A stretch of 64,000 nt of DNA, taken from Luidia sarsii. Its lineage: Eukaryota > Echinodermata > Asteroidea > Paxillosida > Luidiidae. The DNA is taken from the NCBI GenBank assembly GCA_949987565.1, contig OX465119.1, positions 9,170,895 to 9,234,894 of the forward strand, given 5' to 3'. Numbering within the stretch: the stretch's first letter is position 1; the number at the start of each line of letters is the position of its first letter. The notes beneath the pieces were generated by a model. That model had not been told where the DNA came from. It did no database searches and saw only the letters and a list, made by a program, of their open reading frames with translations. Of the stretch, positions 37,301 to 49,613 are shown piece after piece. Position numbers and translations under genes: made by a program.

Positions 37301-39458
37301 TTCTTTCCAGTTACTTCTCGCCGACCGACTGTTGTGTGCGGCTCTATACACACACAAGCTGCCCAGCTGACAGAGGTTAGTTCTAGTTGCTTGACTATAT
37401 AATCATCTTACTATTTTTGATTTAAGATTTTTTACCACTGATAGATAGGTATTTTCAAGGGCTGTTTGCATGCCAAGTTATAGCTTCGTCAAAATAACAA
37501 TGAAGGAGATATTCACTTGCAAAGTGTAATTTTCTTTCCAGTTACTTCTCGCCGACCGACTGTTGTGTGCTACTCTCTACACACACAAGCTGCCAAGCTG
37601 ACAGAGGTTAGTTCTAGTTGCCTGATCCTATAATCATCTTACTATTTTCGATTTAAGATTTTTTACGACTGATAGATAGGTATTTTCAAGGGCTGTTTGC
37701 ATGCCAAGTTATAGCTTCGTCAAGTTAATAATGAAGGAGATATTAACTTGCAAAGTGTAATTTTCTTTCCAGTTACTTCTCGCCGACCGACTGTTGTGTG
37801 CGGCTCTATACACACACAAGCTGCCCAGCTGACAGAGGTTAGTTCTAGTTGCTTGACTATATAATCATCTTACTATTTTCGATTTAAGATTTTTTACCAC
37901 TGATAGATAGGTATTTTCAAGGGCTGTTTGCATGCCAAGTTATAGCTTCGTCAAAATAACAATGAAGGAGATATTCACTTGCAAATTTAAATTTTCTTTC
38001 CAGTTACTTATCGCCGACCGACTGTTGTTTGCGGTTCTCTACACACACAAGCTGCCCAGCTGACAGAGGTTAGTTCTAGTTGCTTGATCACATAATCATC
38101 TTTCTATGTTCGATTTATGATTTTTTACCACTGATAGATTGGTATTTTCAGGGGCTGTTCACATGCCAAGTTATAGGTTCCTCAAAATAATAATGAAGGA
38201 GATATTAACTTGCAAAGTGTAATTTTCTTTCCAGTTACTTCTCGCCGACCGACTGTTGTGTGCGGCTCTCTACACACACAAGCTGCCCAGCTGACAGAGG
38301 TTAGTTCTAGTTGCTTGACTATATAATCATCTTACTATTTTCGATTTCAGATTTTTTACCACTGATAGATAGGTATTTTCAAGGGCTGTTTGCATGCCAA
38401 GTTATAGCTTCGTCAAAATAACAATGAAGGAGATATTAACTTTCAAAGTTTGATTTTCTTTCCAGTTACTTATCGCCGACCGACTGTTGTTTGCGGTTCT
38501 CTACACACACAAGCTGCCCAGCTGACAGAGGTTAGTTCTAGTTGCTTGATCACATAATCATCTTTCTATGTTCGATTTCTGATTTTTTACCACTGATAGA
38601 TAGGTATTTTCAAGGGCTGTTTGCATGCCAAGTTATAGCTTCGTCAAAATAACAATGAAGGAGATATTAACTTGCAAAGTGTAATTTTCTTTCCAGTTAC
38701 TTTTCGCCGACCGACTGTTGTCTGCGGCTCTCTACACACACAAGCTGCCCAGCTGACAGAGGTTAGTTCTAGTTGCTTGATCATATAATCATCTTGCTGT
38801 GTTCGATGTATGTTTTTTTACCACTGATAGATAGGTATTTTCAAGGGCTGTTTGCATGCCAAGTTATAGCTTCGTCAAAATAATAATGAAGGAGATATTA
38901 ACTTGCAAAGTGTAATTTTCTTTCCAGTTCTCGCCGACCGACTGTTGTGTGCGGCTCTCTACACACACAAGCTGCCCAGCTGACAGAGGTTAGTTCTAGT
39001 TGATTGATCCGATAATCATCTTACTATTTTCGATTTAAGAATTTTTAACACTGATAGATAGGTATTTTCAAGGGCTGTTTGCATGCCAAGTTATAGCTTC
39101 CTCAAAATAATAATGAAGGAGATATTAACTTGCAAAGTGTAATTTTCTTTCCAGTTACTTCTCGCCGACCGACTGTTGTATGCGGCTCTCTACACACACA
39201 AGCTGCCCAGCTGACAGAGGTTAGTTCTAGTTGCTTGACTATATAATCATCTTACTATTTTCGATTTCAGATTTTTTACCACTGATAGATAGGTATTTTC
39301 AAGGGCTGTTTGCATGCCAAGTTATAGCTTCGTCAAAATAACAATGAAGGAGATATTAACTTGCAAAGTGTAATTTTCTTTCCAGTTACTTTTCGCCGAC
39401 CGACTGTTGTCTGCGGCTCTCTACACACACAAGCTGCCCAGCTGACAGAGGTTAGTTC
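34385..39458. repeat. HOR block 9: 22 monomers, two sub-blocks without A* at the second start
   Basis: Order is A* A B C F C F D A E* C | A B C* B C F C F/D A E* C; length is 22 x 231 minus 8. The second half restarts at 36922 without an A* unit. The C unit before it ends with acacacaaaagctg, the 3' end typical of A*, so A* was lost through a C/A* exchange. The C* variant (tatttttgattt) first appears here, at about 37412. The B-C pair is duplicated at 37153-38076. The count of 22 monomers equals that of block 2 but the order differs, so the match in number is accidental. Confidence 0.87.
37153..38076. repeat. Tandem B-C dimer duplication (2 x 462 bp)
   Basis: Units B C* (37153-37614) are followed by B C (37615-38076). 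The first C* unit ends like an A unit (attcac, then gtgtgctactc and ccaagctg, which normally precede B). The exchange therefore occurred between the 3' parts of a C* and an A monomer and reset the order to B. It is one of the smallest multi-monomer duplications in the window. Confidence 0.75.
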
Positions 39459-42400
39459 TACTTGCTTGATCATATAATCATCTTGCTGTGTTCGATTTAT
39501 GTTTTGTTACCACTGATAGATAGGTATTTTCAAGGGCTGTTTGCATGGCAAGTTATAGCTTCGTCAAAATAACAGTGAAGGAGATATTCACTTGCAAAGT
39601 TTGATTTTCTTTCCAGTTACTTATCGCCGACCGACTGTTGTCTGCGGCTCTCTACACACAAAAGCTGCCCAGCTGACAGAGGTTAGTTCTACTTGCTTGA
39701 TCATATAATCATCTTGCTGTGTTCGATTTATGTTTTTTTACCACTGATAGATAGGTATTTTCAAGGGCTGTTTGCATGCCAAGTTATAGCTTCGTCAAAT
39801 TAATAATGAAGGAGATATTAACTTGCAAAGTGTAATTTTCTTTCCAGTTACTTCTCGCCGACCGACTGTTGTGTGCTACTCTCTACACACACAAGCTGCC
39901 AAGCTGACAGAGGTTAGTTCTAGTTGCCTGATCCTATAATCATCTTACTATTTTCGATTTAAGATTTTTTACGACTGATAGATAGGTATTTTCAAGGGCT
40001 GTTTGCATGCCAAGTTATAGCTTCGTCAAGTTAATAATGAAGGAGATATTAACTTGCAAAGTGTAATTTTCTTTCCAGTTACTTCTCGCCGACCGACTGT
40101 TGTGTGCGGCTCTATACACACACAAGCTGCCCAGCTGACAGAGGTTAGTTCTAGTTGCTTGACTATATAATCATCTTACTATTTTTGATTTAAGATTTTT
40201 TACCACTGATAGATAGGTATTTTCAAGGGCTGTTTGCATGCCAAGTTATAGCTTCGTCAAAATAACAATGAAGGAGATATTCACTTGCAAAGTTTGATTT
40301 TCTTTCCAGTTACTTATCGCCGACCGACTGTTGTTTGCGGTTCTCTACACACACAAGCTGCCCAGCTGACTGAGGTTAGTTCTAGTTGCTTGATCACATA
40401 ATCATCTTTCTATGTTCGATTTATGATTTTTTACCACTGATAGATTGGTATTTTCAGGGGCTGTTCACATGCCAAGTTATAGGTTCCTCAAAATAATAAT
40501 GAAGGAGATATTAACTTGCAAAGTGTAATTTTCTTTCCAGTTACTTTTCGCCGACCGACTGTTGTGTGCGGCTCTCTACACACACAAGCTGCCCAGCTGA
40601 CAGAGGTTAGTTCTAGTTGCTTGACCATATAATCATCTTACTAATTTCGATTTAAGATTTTTTACCACTGATAGATAGGTATTTTCAAGGGCTGTTTGCA
40701 TGCCAAGTTATAGCTTCGTCAAAATAACAATGAAGGAGATATTAACTTGCAAAGTGTAATTTTCTTTCCAGTTACTTTTCGCCGACCGACTGTTGTCTGC
40801 GGCTCTCTACACACACAAGCTGCCCAGCTGACAGAGGTTAGTTCTACTTGCTTGATCATATAATCATCTTGCTGTGTTCGATTTATGTTTTTTTACCACT
40901 GATAGATAGGTATTTTCAAGGGCTGTTTGCATGCCAAGTTATAGCTTCGTCAAAATAATAATGAAGGAGATATTAACTTGCAAAGTGTAATTTTCTTTCC
41001 AGTTACTTCTCGCCGACCGACTGTTGTGTGCGGCTCTCTACACACACAGGCTGCCCAGCTGACAGAGGTTAGTTCTAGTTGCTTGATCACATAATCATCT
41101 TTCTATGTTCGATTTATGATTTTTTACCACTGATAGATTGGTATTTTCAAGGGCTGTTCACATGCCAAGTTATAGGTTCCTCAAAATAATAATGAAGGAG
41201 ATATTAACTTGGAAAGTGTAATTTTCTTTCCAGTTACTTTTCGCCGACCGACTGTTGTGTGCGGCTCTCTACACACACAAGCTGCCCAGCTGACAGAGGT
41301 TAGTTCTAGTTGCTTGACCATATAATCATCTTACTAATTTCGATTTAAGATTTTTTACCACTGATAGATTGGTATTTTCAGGGGCTGTTCACATGCCAAG
41401 TTATAGGTTCCTCAAAATAATAATGAAGGAGATATTAACTTGCAAAGTGTAATTTTCTTTCCAGTTACTTCTCGCCGACCGACTGTTGTGTGCGGCTCTC
41501 TACACACACAAGCTGCCCAGCTGACAGAGGTTAGTTCTAGTTGCTTGACTATATAATCATCTTACTATTTTCGATTTCAGATTTTTTACCACTGATAGAT
41601 AGGTATTTTCAAGGGCTGTTTGCATGCCAAGTTATAGCTTCGTCAAAATAACAATGAAGGAGATATTAACTTTCAAAGTTTGATTTTCTTTCCAGTTACT
41701 TATCGCCGACCGACTGTTGTTTGCGGTTCTCTACACACACAAGCTGCCCAGCTGACAGAGGTTAGTTCTAGTTGCTTGATCACATAATCATCTTTCTATG
41801 TTCGATTTCTGATTTTTTACCACTGATAGATTGGTATTTTCAAGGGCTGTTCACATGCCAAGTTATAGGTTCCTCAAAATAATAATGAAGGAGATATTAA
41901 CTTGGAAAGTGTAATTTTCTTTCCAGTTACTTTTCGCCGACCGACTGTTGTGTGCGGCTCTCTACACACACAAGCTGCCCAGCTGACAGAGGTTAGTTCT
42001 AGTTGCTTGACCATATAATCATCTTACTAATTTCGATTTAAGATTTTTTACCACTGATAGATAGGTATTTTCAAGGGCTGTTTGCATGCCAAGTTATAGC
42101 TTCGTCAAAATAACAATGAAGGAGATATTAACTTGCAAAGTGTAATTTTCTTTCCAGTTACTTTTCGCCGACCGACTGTTGTCTGCGGCTCTCTACACAC
42201 ACAAGCTGCCCAGCTGACAGAGGTTAGTTCTAGTTGCTTGATCATATAATCATCTTGCTGTGTTCGATGTATGTTTTTTTACCACTGATAGATAGGTATT
42301 TTCAAGGGCTGTTTGCATGCCAAGTTATAGCTTCGTCAAAATAATAATGAAGGAGATATTAACTTGCAAAGTGTAATTTTCTTTCCAGTTCTCGCCGACC

Positions 42401-42919
42401 GACTGTTGTGTGCGGCTCTCTACACACACAAGCTGCCCAGCTGACAGAGGTTAGTTCTAGTTGATTGATCCGATAATCATCTTACTATTTTCGATTTAAG
42501 AATTTTTAACACTGATAGATAGGTATTTTCAAGGGCTGTTTGCATGCCAAGTTATAGCTTCCTCAAAATAATAATGAAGGAGATATTAACTTGCAAAGTG
42601 TAATTTTCTTTCCAGTTACTTCTCGCCGACCGACTGTTGTATGCGGCTCTCTACACACACAAGCTGCCCAGCTGACAGAGGTTAGTTCTAGTTGCTTGAC
42701 TATATAATCATCTTACTATTTTCGATTTCAGATTTTTTACCACTGATAGATAGGTATTTTCAAGGGCTGTTTGCATGCCAAGTTATAGCTTCGTCAAAAT
42801 AACAATGAAGGAGATATTAACTTGCAAAGTGTAATTTTCTTTCCAGTTACTTTTCGCCGACCGACTGTTGTCTGCGGCTCTCTACACACACAAGCTGCCC
42901 AGCTGACAGAGGTTAGTTC
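39459..42919. repeat. HOR block 10: 15 monomers
   Basis: Order is A* A B C* F D A F D/F C F D A E* C; length is 15 x 231 minus 4. The first eight units and most of the ninth recur at 42920-44998 with an offset of 3,461 bp. One visible difference is aacagtgaagg (about 39573) versus aacaatgaagg. The unit at 41307-41537 is a D/F chimera (gaccatat, then gattggtatt and tttcagggg). The gctgactgagg variant first appears here (about 40368). Confidence 0.87.
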
Positions 42920-44998
42920 TACTTGCTTGATCATATAATCATCTTGCTGTGTTCGATTTATGTTTTGTTACCACTGATAGATAGGTATTTTCAAGGGCTG
43001 TTTGCATGGCAAGTTATAGCTTCGTCAAAATAACAATGAAGGAGATATTCACTTGCAAAGTTTGATTTTCTTTCCAGTTACTTATCGCCGACCGACTGTT
43101 GTCTGCGGCTCTCTACACACAAAAGCTGCCCAGCTGACAGAGGTTAGTTCTACTTGCTTGATCATATAATCATCTTGCTGTGTTCGATTTATGTTTTTTT
43201 ACCACTGATAGATAGGTATTTTCAAGGGCTGTTTGCATGCCAAGTTATAGCTTCGTCAAATTAATAATGAAGGAGATATTAACTTGCAAAGTGTAATTTT
43301 CTTTCCAGTTACTTCTCGCCGACCGACTGTTGTGTGCTACTCTCTACACACACAAGCTGCCAAGCTGACAGAGGTTAGTTCTAGTTGCCTGATCCTATAA
43401 TCATCTTACTATTTTCGATTTAAGATTTTTTACGACTGATAGATAGGTATTTTCAAGGGCTGTTTGCATGCCAAGTTATAGCTTCGTCAAGTTAATAATG
43501 AAGGAGATATTAACTTGCAAAGTGTAATTTTCTTTCCAGTTACTTCTCGCCGACCGACTGTTGTGTGCGGCTCTATACACACACAAGCTGCCCAGCTGAC
43601 AGAGGTTAGTTCTAGTTGCTTGACTATATAATCATCTTACTATTTTTGATTTAAGATTTTTTACCACTGATAGATAGGTATTTTCAAGGGCTGTTTGCAT
43701 GCCAAGTTATAGCTTCGTCAAAATAACAATGAAGGAGATATTCACTTGCAAAGTTTGATTTTCTTTCCAGTTACTTATCGCCGACCGACTGTTGTTTGCG
43801 GTTCTCTACACACACAAGCTGCCCAGCTGACTGAGGTTAGTTCTAGTTGCTTGATCACATAATCATCTTTCTATGTTCGATTTATGATTTTTTACCACTG
43901 ATAGATTGGTATTTTCAGGGGCTGTTCACATGCCAAGTTATAGGTTCCTCAAAATAATAATGAAGGAGATATTAACTTGCAAAGTGTAATTTTCTTTCCA
44001 GTTACTTTTCGCCGACCGACTGTTGTGTGCGGCTCTCTACACACACAAGCTGCCCAGCTGACAGAGGTTAGTTCTAGTTGCTTGACCATATAATCATCTT
44101 ACTAATTTCGATTTAAGATTTTTTACCACTGATAGATAGGTATTTTCAAGGGCTGTTTGCATGCCAAGTTATAGCTTCGTCAAAATAACAATGAAGGAGA
44201 TATTAACTTGCAAAGTGTAATTTTCTTTCCAGTTACTTTTCGCCGACCGACTGTTGTCTGCGGCTCTCTACACACACAAGCTGCCCAGCTGACAGAGGTT
44301 AGTTCTACTTGCTTGATCATATAATCATCTTGCTGTGTTCGATTTATGTTTTTTTACCACTGATAGATAGGTATTTTCAAGGGCTGTTTGCATGCCAAGT
44401 TATAGCTTCGTCAAAATAATAATGAAGGAGATATTAACTTGCAAAGTGTAATTTTCTTTCCAGTTACTTCTCGCCGACCGACTGTTGTGTGCGGCTCTCT
44501 ACACACACAGGCTGCCCAGCTGACAGAGGTTAGTTCTAGTTGCTTGATCACATAATCATCTTTCTATGTTCGATTTATGATTTTTTACCACTGATAGATT
44601 GGTATTTTCAAGGGCTGTTCACATGCCAAGTTATAGGTTCCTCAAAATAATAATGAAGGAGATATTAACTTGGAAAGTGTAATTTTCTTTCCAGTTACTT
44701 TTCGCCGACCGACTGTTGTGTGCGGCTCTCTACACACACAAGCTGCCCAGCTGACAGAGGTTAGTTCTAGTTGCTTGACCATATAATCATCTTACTAATT
44801 TCGATTTAAGATTTTTTACCACTGATAGATAGGTATTTTCAAGGGCTGTTTGCATGCCAAGTTATAGCTTCGTCAAAATAACAATGAAGGAGATATTAAC
44901 TTGCAAAGTGTAATTTTCTTTCCAGTTACTTTTCGCCGACCGACTGTTGTCTGCGGCTCTCTACACACACAAGCTGCCCAGCTGACAGAGGTTAGTTC

Positions 44999-47900
44999 TA
45001 CTTGCTTGATCATATAATCATCTTGCTGTGTTCGATTTATGTTTTTTTACCACTGATAGATAGGTATTTTCAAGGGCTGTTCGATGCCAAGTTATAGCTT
45101 CGTCAAAATAATAATGAAGGAGATATTAACTTGCAAAGTGTAATTTTCTTTCCAGTTCTCGCCGACCGACTGTTGTGTGCGGCTCTCTACACACACAAGC
45201 TGCCCAGCTGACAGAGGTTAGTTCTAGTTGATTGATCCGATAATCATCTTACTATTTTCGATTTAAGAATTTTTACCACTGATAGATAGGTATTTTCAAG
45301 GGCTGTTTGCATGCCAAGTTATAGCTTCGTCAAAATAATAATGAAGGAGATATTAACTTGCAAAGTGTAATTTTCTTTCCAGTTACTTCTCGCCGACCGA
45401 CTGTTGTGTGCGGCTCTCTACACACACAACCTGCCCAGCTGACAGAGGTTAGTTCTAGTTGCTTGATCCTATAATCATCTTACTATTTTCGATTTAAGAA
45501 TCTTTACCACTGATAGATAAGTATTTTCAAGGGCTGTTTGCATGCCAAGTTATAGCTTCGTCAAAATAATAATGAAGGAGATATTAACTTGCAAAGTGTA
45601 ATTTTCTTTCCAGTTACTTTTCGCCGACCGACTGTTGTCTGCGGCTCTCTACACACACAAGCTGCCCAGCTGACAGAGGTTAGTTCTACTTGCTTGATCA
45701 TATAATCATCTTGCTGTGTTCGATTTATGTTTTTTTACCACTGATAGATAGGTATTTTCAAGGGCTGTTTGCATGCCAAGTTATAGCTTCGTCAAATTAA
45801 TAATGAAGGAGATATTAACTTGCAAAGTGTAATTTTCTTTCCAGTTACTTCTCGCCGACCGACTGTTGTGTGCTACTCTCTACACACACAAGCTGCCAAG
45901 CTGACAGAGGTTAGTTCTAGTTGCCTGATCCTATAATCATCTTACTATTTTCGATTTAAGATTTTTTACGACTGATAGATAGGTATTTTCAAGGGCTGTT
46001 TGCATGCCAAGTTATAGCTTCGTCAAAATAACAATGAAGGAGATATTCACTTGCAAAGTTTGATTTTCTTTCCAGTTACTTATCGCCGACCGACTGTTGT
46101 TTGCGGTTCTCTACACACACAAGCTGCCCAGCTGACAGATGTTAGTTCTAGTTGCTTGATCACATAATCATCTTTCTATGTTCGATTTATGATTTTTTAC
46201 CACTGATAGATTGGTATTTTCAAGGGCTGTTCACATGCCAAGTTAAAGGTTCCTCAAAATAATAATGAAGGAGATATTAACTTGCAAAGTGTAATTTTCT
46301 TTCCAGTTACTTTTCGCCGACCGACTGTTGTGTGCGGCTCTCTACACACACAAGCTGCCCAGCTGACAGATGTTAGTTCTAGTTGCTTGACCATATAATC
46401 ATCTTACTAATTTCGATTTCAGATTTTTTACCACTGATAGATAGGTATTTTCAAGGGCTGTTTGCATGCCAAGTTATAGCTTCGTCAAAATAACAATGAA
46501 GGAGATATTAACTTGCAAAGTGTAATTTTCTTTCCAGTTACTTTTCGCCGACCGACTGTTGTCTGCGGCTCTCTACACACAAAAGCTGCCCAGCTGACAG
46601 AGGTTAGTTCTACTTGCTTGATCATATAATCATCTTGCTGTGTTCGATTTATGTTTTTTTACCACTGATAGATAGGTATTTTCAAGGGCTGTTTGCATGC
46701 CAAGTTATAGCTTCGTCAAATTAATAATGAAGGAGATATTAACTTGCAAAGTGTAATTTTCTTTCCAGTTACTTCTCGCCGACCGACTGTTGTGTGCTAC
46801 TCTCTACACACACAAGCTGCCAAGCTGACAGAGGTTAGTTCTAGTTGCCTGATCCTATAATCATCTTACTATTTTCGATTTAAGATTTTTTACGACTGAT
46901 AGATAGGTATTTTCAAGGGCTGTTTGCATGCCAAGTTATAGCTTCGTCAAGTTAATAATGAAGGAGATATTAACTTGCAAAGTGTAATTTTCTTTCCAGT
47001 TACTTCTCGCCGACCGACTGTTGTGTGCGGCTCTATACACACACAAGCTGCCCAGCTGACAGAGGTTAGTTCTAGTTGCTTGACTATATAATCATCTTAC
47101 TATTTTTGATTTAAGATTTTTTACCACTGATAGATAGGTATTTTCAAGGGCTGTTTGCATGCCAAGTTATAGCTTCGTCAAAATAACAATGAAGGAGATA
47201 TTCACTTGCAAAGTTTGATTTTCTTTCCAGTTACTTATCGCCGACCGACTGTTGTTTGCGGTTCTCTACACACACAAGCTGCCCAGCTGACTGAGATTAG
47301 TTCTAGTTGCTTGATCACATAATCATCTTTCTATGTTCGATTTATGATTTTTTACCACTGATAGATTGGTATTTTCAGGGGCTGTTCACATGCCAAGTTA
47401 TAGGTTCCTCAAAATAATAATGAAGGAGATATTAACTTGCAAAGTGTAATTTTCTTTCCAGTTACTTCTCGCCGACCGACTGTTGTGTGCGGCTCTATAC
47501 ACACACAAGCTGCCCAGCTGACAGAGGTTAGTTCTAGTTGCTTGACTATATAATCATCTTACTATTTTTGATTTAAGATTTTTTACCACTGATAGATAGG
47601 TATTTTCAAGGGCTGTTTGCATGCCAAGTTATAGCTTCGTCAAAATAACAATGAAGGAGATATTCACTTGCAAAGTTTGATTTTCTTTCCAGTTACTTAT
47701 CGCCGACCGACTGTTGTTTGCGGTTCTCTACACACACAAGCTGCCCAGCTGACTGAGATTAGTTCTAGTTGCTTGATCACATAATCATCTTTCTAATTTC
47801 GATTTAAGATTTTTTACCACTGATAGATAGGTATTTTCAAGGGCTGTTTGCATGCCAAGTTATAGCTTCGTCAAAATAACAATGAAGGAGATATTAACTT

Positions 47901-49613
47901 GCAAAGTGTAATTTTCTTTCCAGTTACTTTTCGCCGACCGACTGTTGTCTGCGGCTCTCTACACACACAAGCTGCCCAGCTGACAGAGGTTAGTTCTACT
48001 TGCTTGATCATATAATCATCTTGCTGTGTTCGATTTATGTTTTTTTACCACTGATAGATAGGTATTTTCAAGGGCTGTTTGCATGCCAAGTTATAGCTTC
48101 GTCAAATTATTAATGAAGGAGATATTAACTTGCAAAGTGTAATTTTCTTTCCAGTTACTTCTCGCCGACCGACTGTTGTGTGCTACTCTCTACACACACA
48201 AGCTGCCAAGCTGACAGAGGTTAGTTCTAGTTGCCTGATCCTATAATCATCTTACTATTTTCGATTTAAGATTTTTTACGACTGATAGATAGGTATTTTC
48301 AAGGGCTGTTTGCATGCCAAGTTATAGCTTCGTCAAAATAACAATGAAGGAGATATTCACTTGCAAAGTTTGATTTTCTTTCCAGTTACTTATCGCCGAC
48401 CGACTGTTGTTTGCGGTTCTCTACACACACAAGCTGCCCAGCTGACTGAGATTAGTTCTAGTTGCTTGATCACATAATCATCTTTCTATGTTCGATTTAT
48501 GATTTTTTACCACTGATAGATTGGTATTTTCAGGGGCTGTTCACATGCCAAGTTATAGGTTCCTCAAAATAATAATGAAGGAGATATTAACTTGCAAAGT
48601 GTAATTTTCTTTCCAGTTACTTCTCGCCGACCGACTGTTGTGTGCGGCTCTATACACACACAAGCTGCCCAGCTGACAGAGGTTAGTTCTAGTTGCTTGA
48701 CTATATAATCATCTTACTATTTTCGATTTAAGATTTTTTACGACTGATAGATAGGTATTTTCAAGGGCTGTTTGCATGCCAAGTTATAGCTTCGTCAAGT
48801 TAATAATGAAGGAGATATTAACTTGCAAAGTGTAATTTTCTTTCCAGTTACTTCTCGCTGACCGACTGTTGTGTGCGGCTCTATACACACACAAGCTGCC
48901 CAGCTGACAGAGGTTAGTTCTAGTTGCTTGACTATATAATCATCTTACTATTTTCGATTTAAGATTTTTTACCACTGATAGATAGGTATTTTCAAGGGCT
49001 GTTTGCATGCCAAGTTATAACTTCGTCAAAATAACAATGAAGGAGATATTCACTTGCAAAGTTTGATTTTCTTTCCAGTTACTTATCGCCGACCGACTGT
49101 TGTTTGCGGTTCTCTACACACACAAGCTGCCCAGCTGACAGATGTTAGTTCTAGTTGCTTGATCACATAATCATCTTTCTATGTTCGATTTATGATTTTT
49201 TACCACTGATAGATTGGTATTTTCAAGGGCTGTTCACATGCCAAGTTAAAGGTTCCTCAAAATAATAATGAAGGAGATAATAACTTGCAAAGTGTAATTT
49301 TCTTTCCAGTTACTTTTCGCCGACCGACTGTTGTGTGCGGCTCTCTACACACACAAGCTGCCCAGCTGACAGAGGTTAGTTCTAGTTGCTTGACCATATA
49401 ATCATCTTACTAATTTCGATTTCAGATTTTTTACCACTGATAGATAGGTATTTTCAAGGGCTGTTTGCATGCCAAGTTATAGCTTCGTCAAAATAACAAT
49501 GAAGGAGATATTAACTTGCAAAGTGTAATTTTCTTTCCAGTTACTTTTCGCCGACCGACTGTTGTCTGCGGCTCTCTACACACACAAGCTGCCCAGCTGA
49601 CAGAGGTTAGTTC
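44999..49613. repeat. 20-monomer tandem duplication, copy 1 (4,615 bp)
   Basis: Order is A E* E' A B F D A B C* F C* F/D A B F C/B C F D. Distinctive bases recur 4,616 bp downstream in copy 2: aagaatcttta with gataagtatt (45498 onward), aaattattaatg (48104 onward), ctcgctgacc (48854 onward) and aagttaaagg. The copy carries a 4-bp deletion and a separate 1-bp loss in its first unit (ctgttcgatgcc, about 45078). A ctgcccag preceded by acaac lies at about 45429 and gagataataac at about 49274. These are the only differences from copy 2 that I found by eye. Confidence 0.88.
45078..45089. other. Isolated 1-bp deletion in the gcatgc region
   Basis: The sequence reads ctgttcgatgcc where other A units have ctgtttgcatgcc. 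The net loss of one base occurs only in this unit and removes the SphI-type site. The duplicate at 49614 lacks it, so it arose after the 4.6-kb duplication, or it is a sequencing error. Confidence 0.8.
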
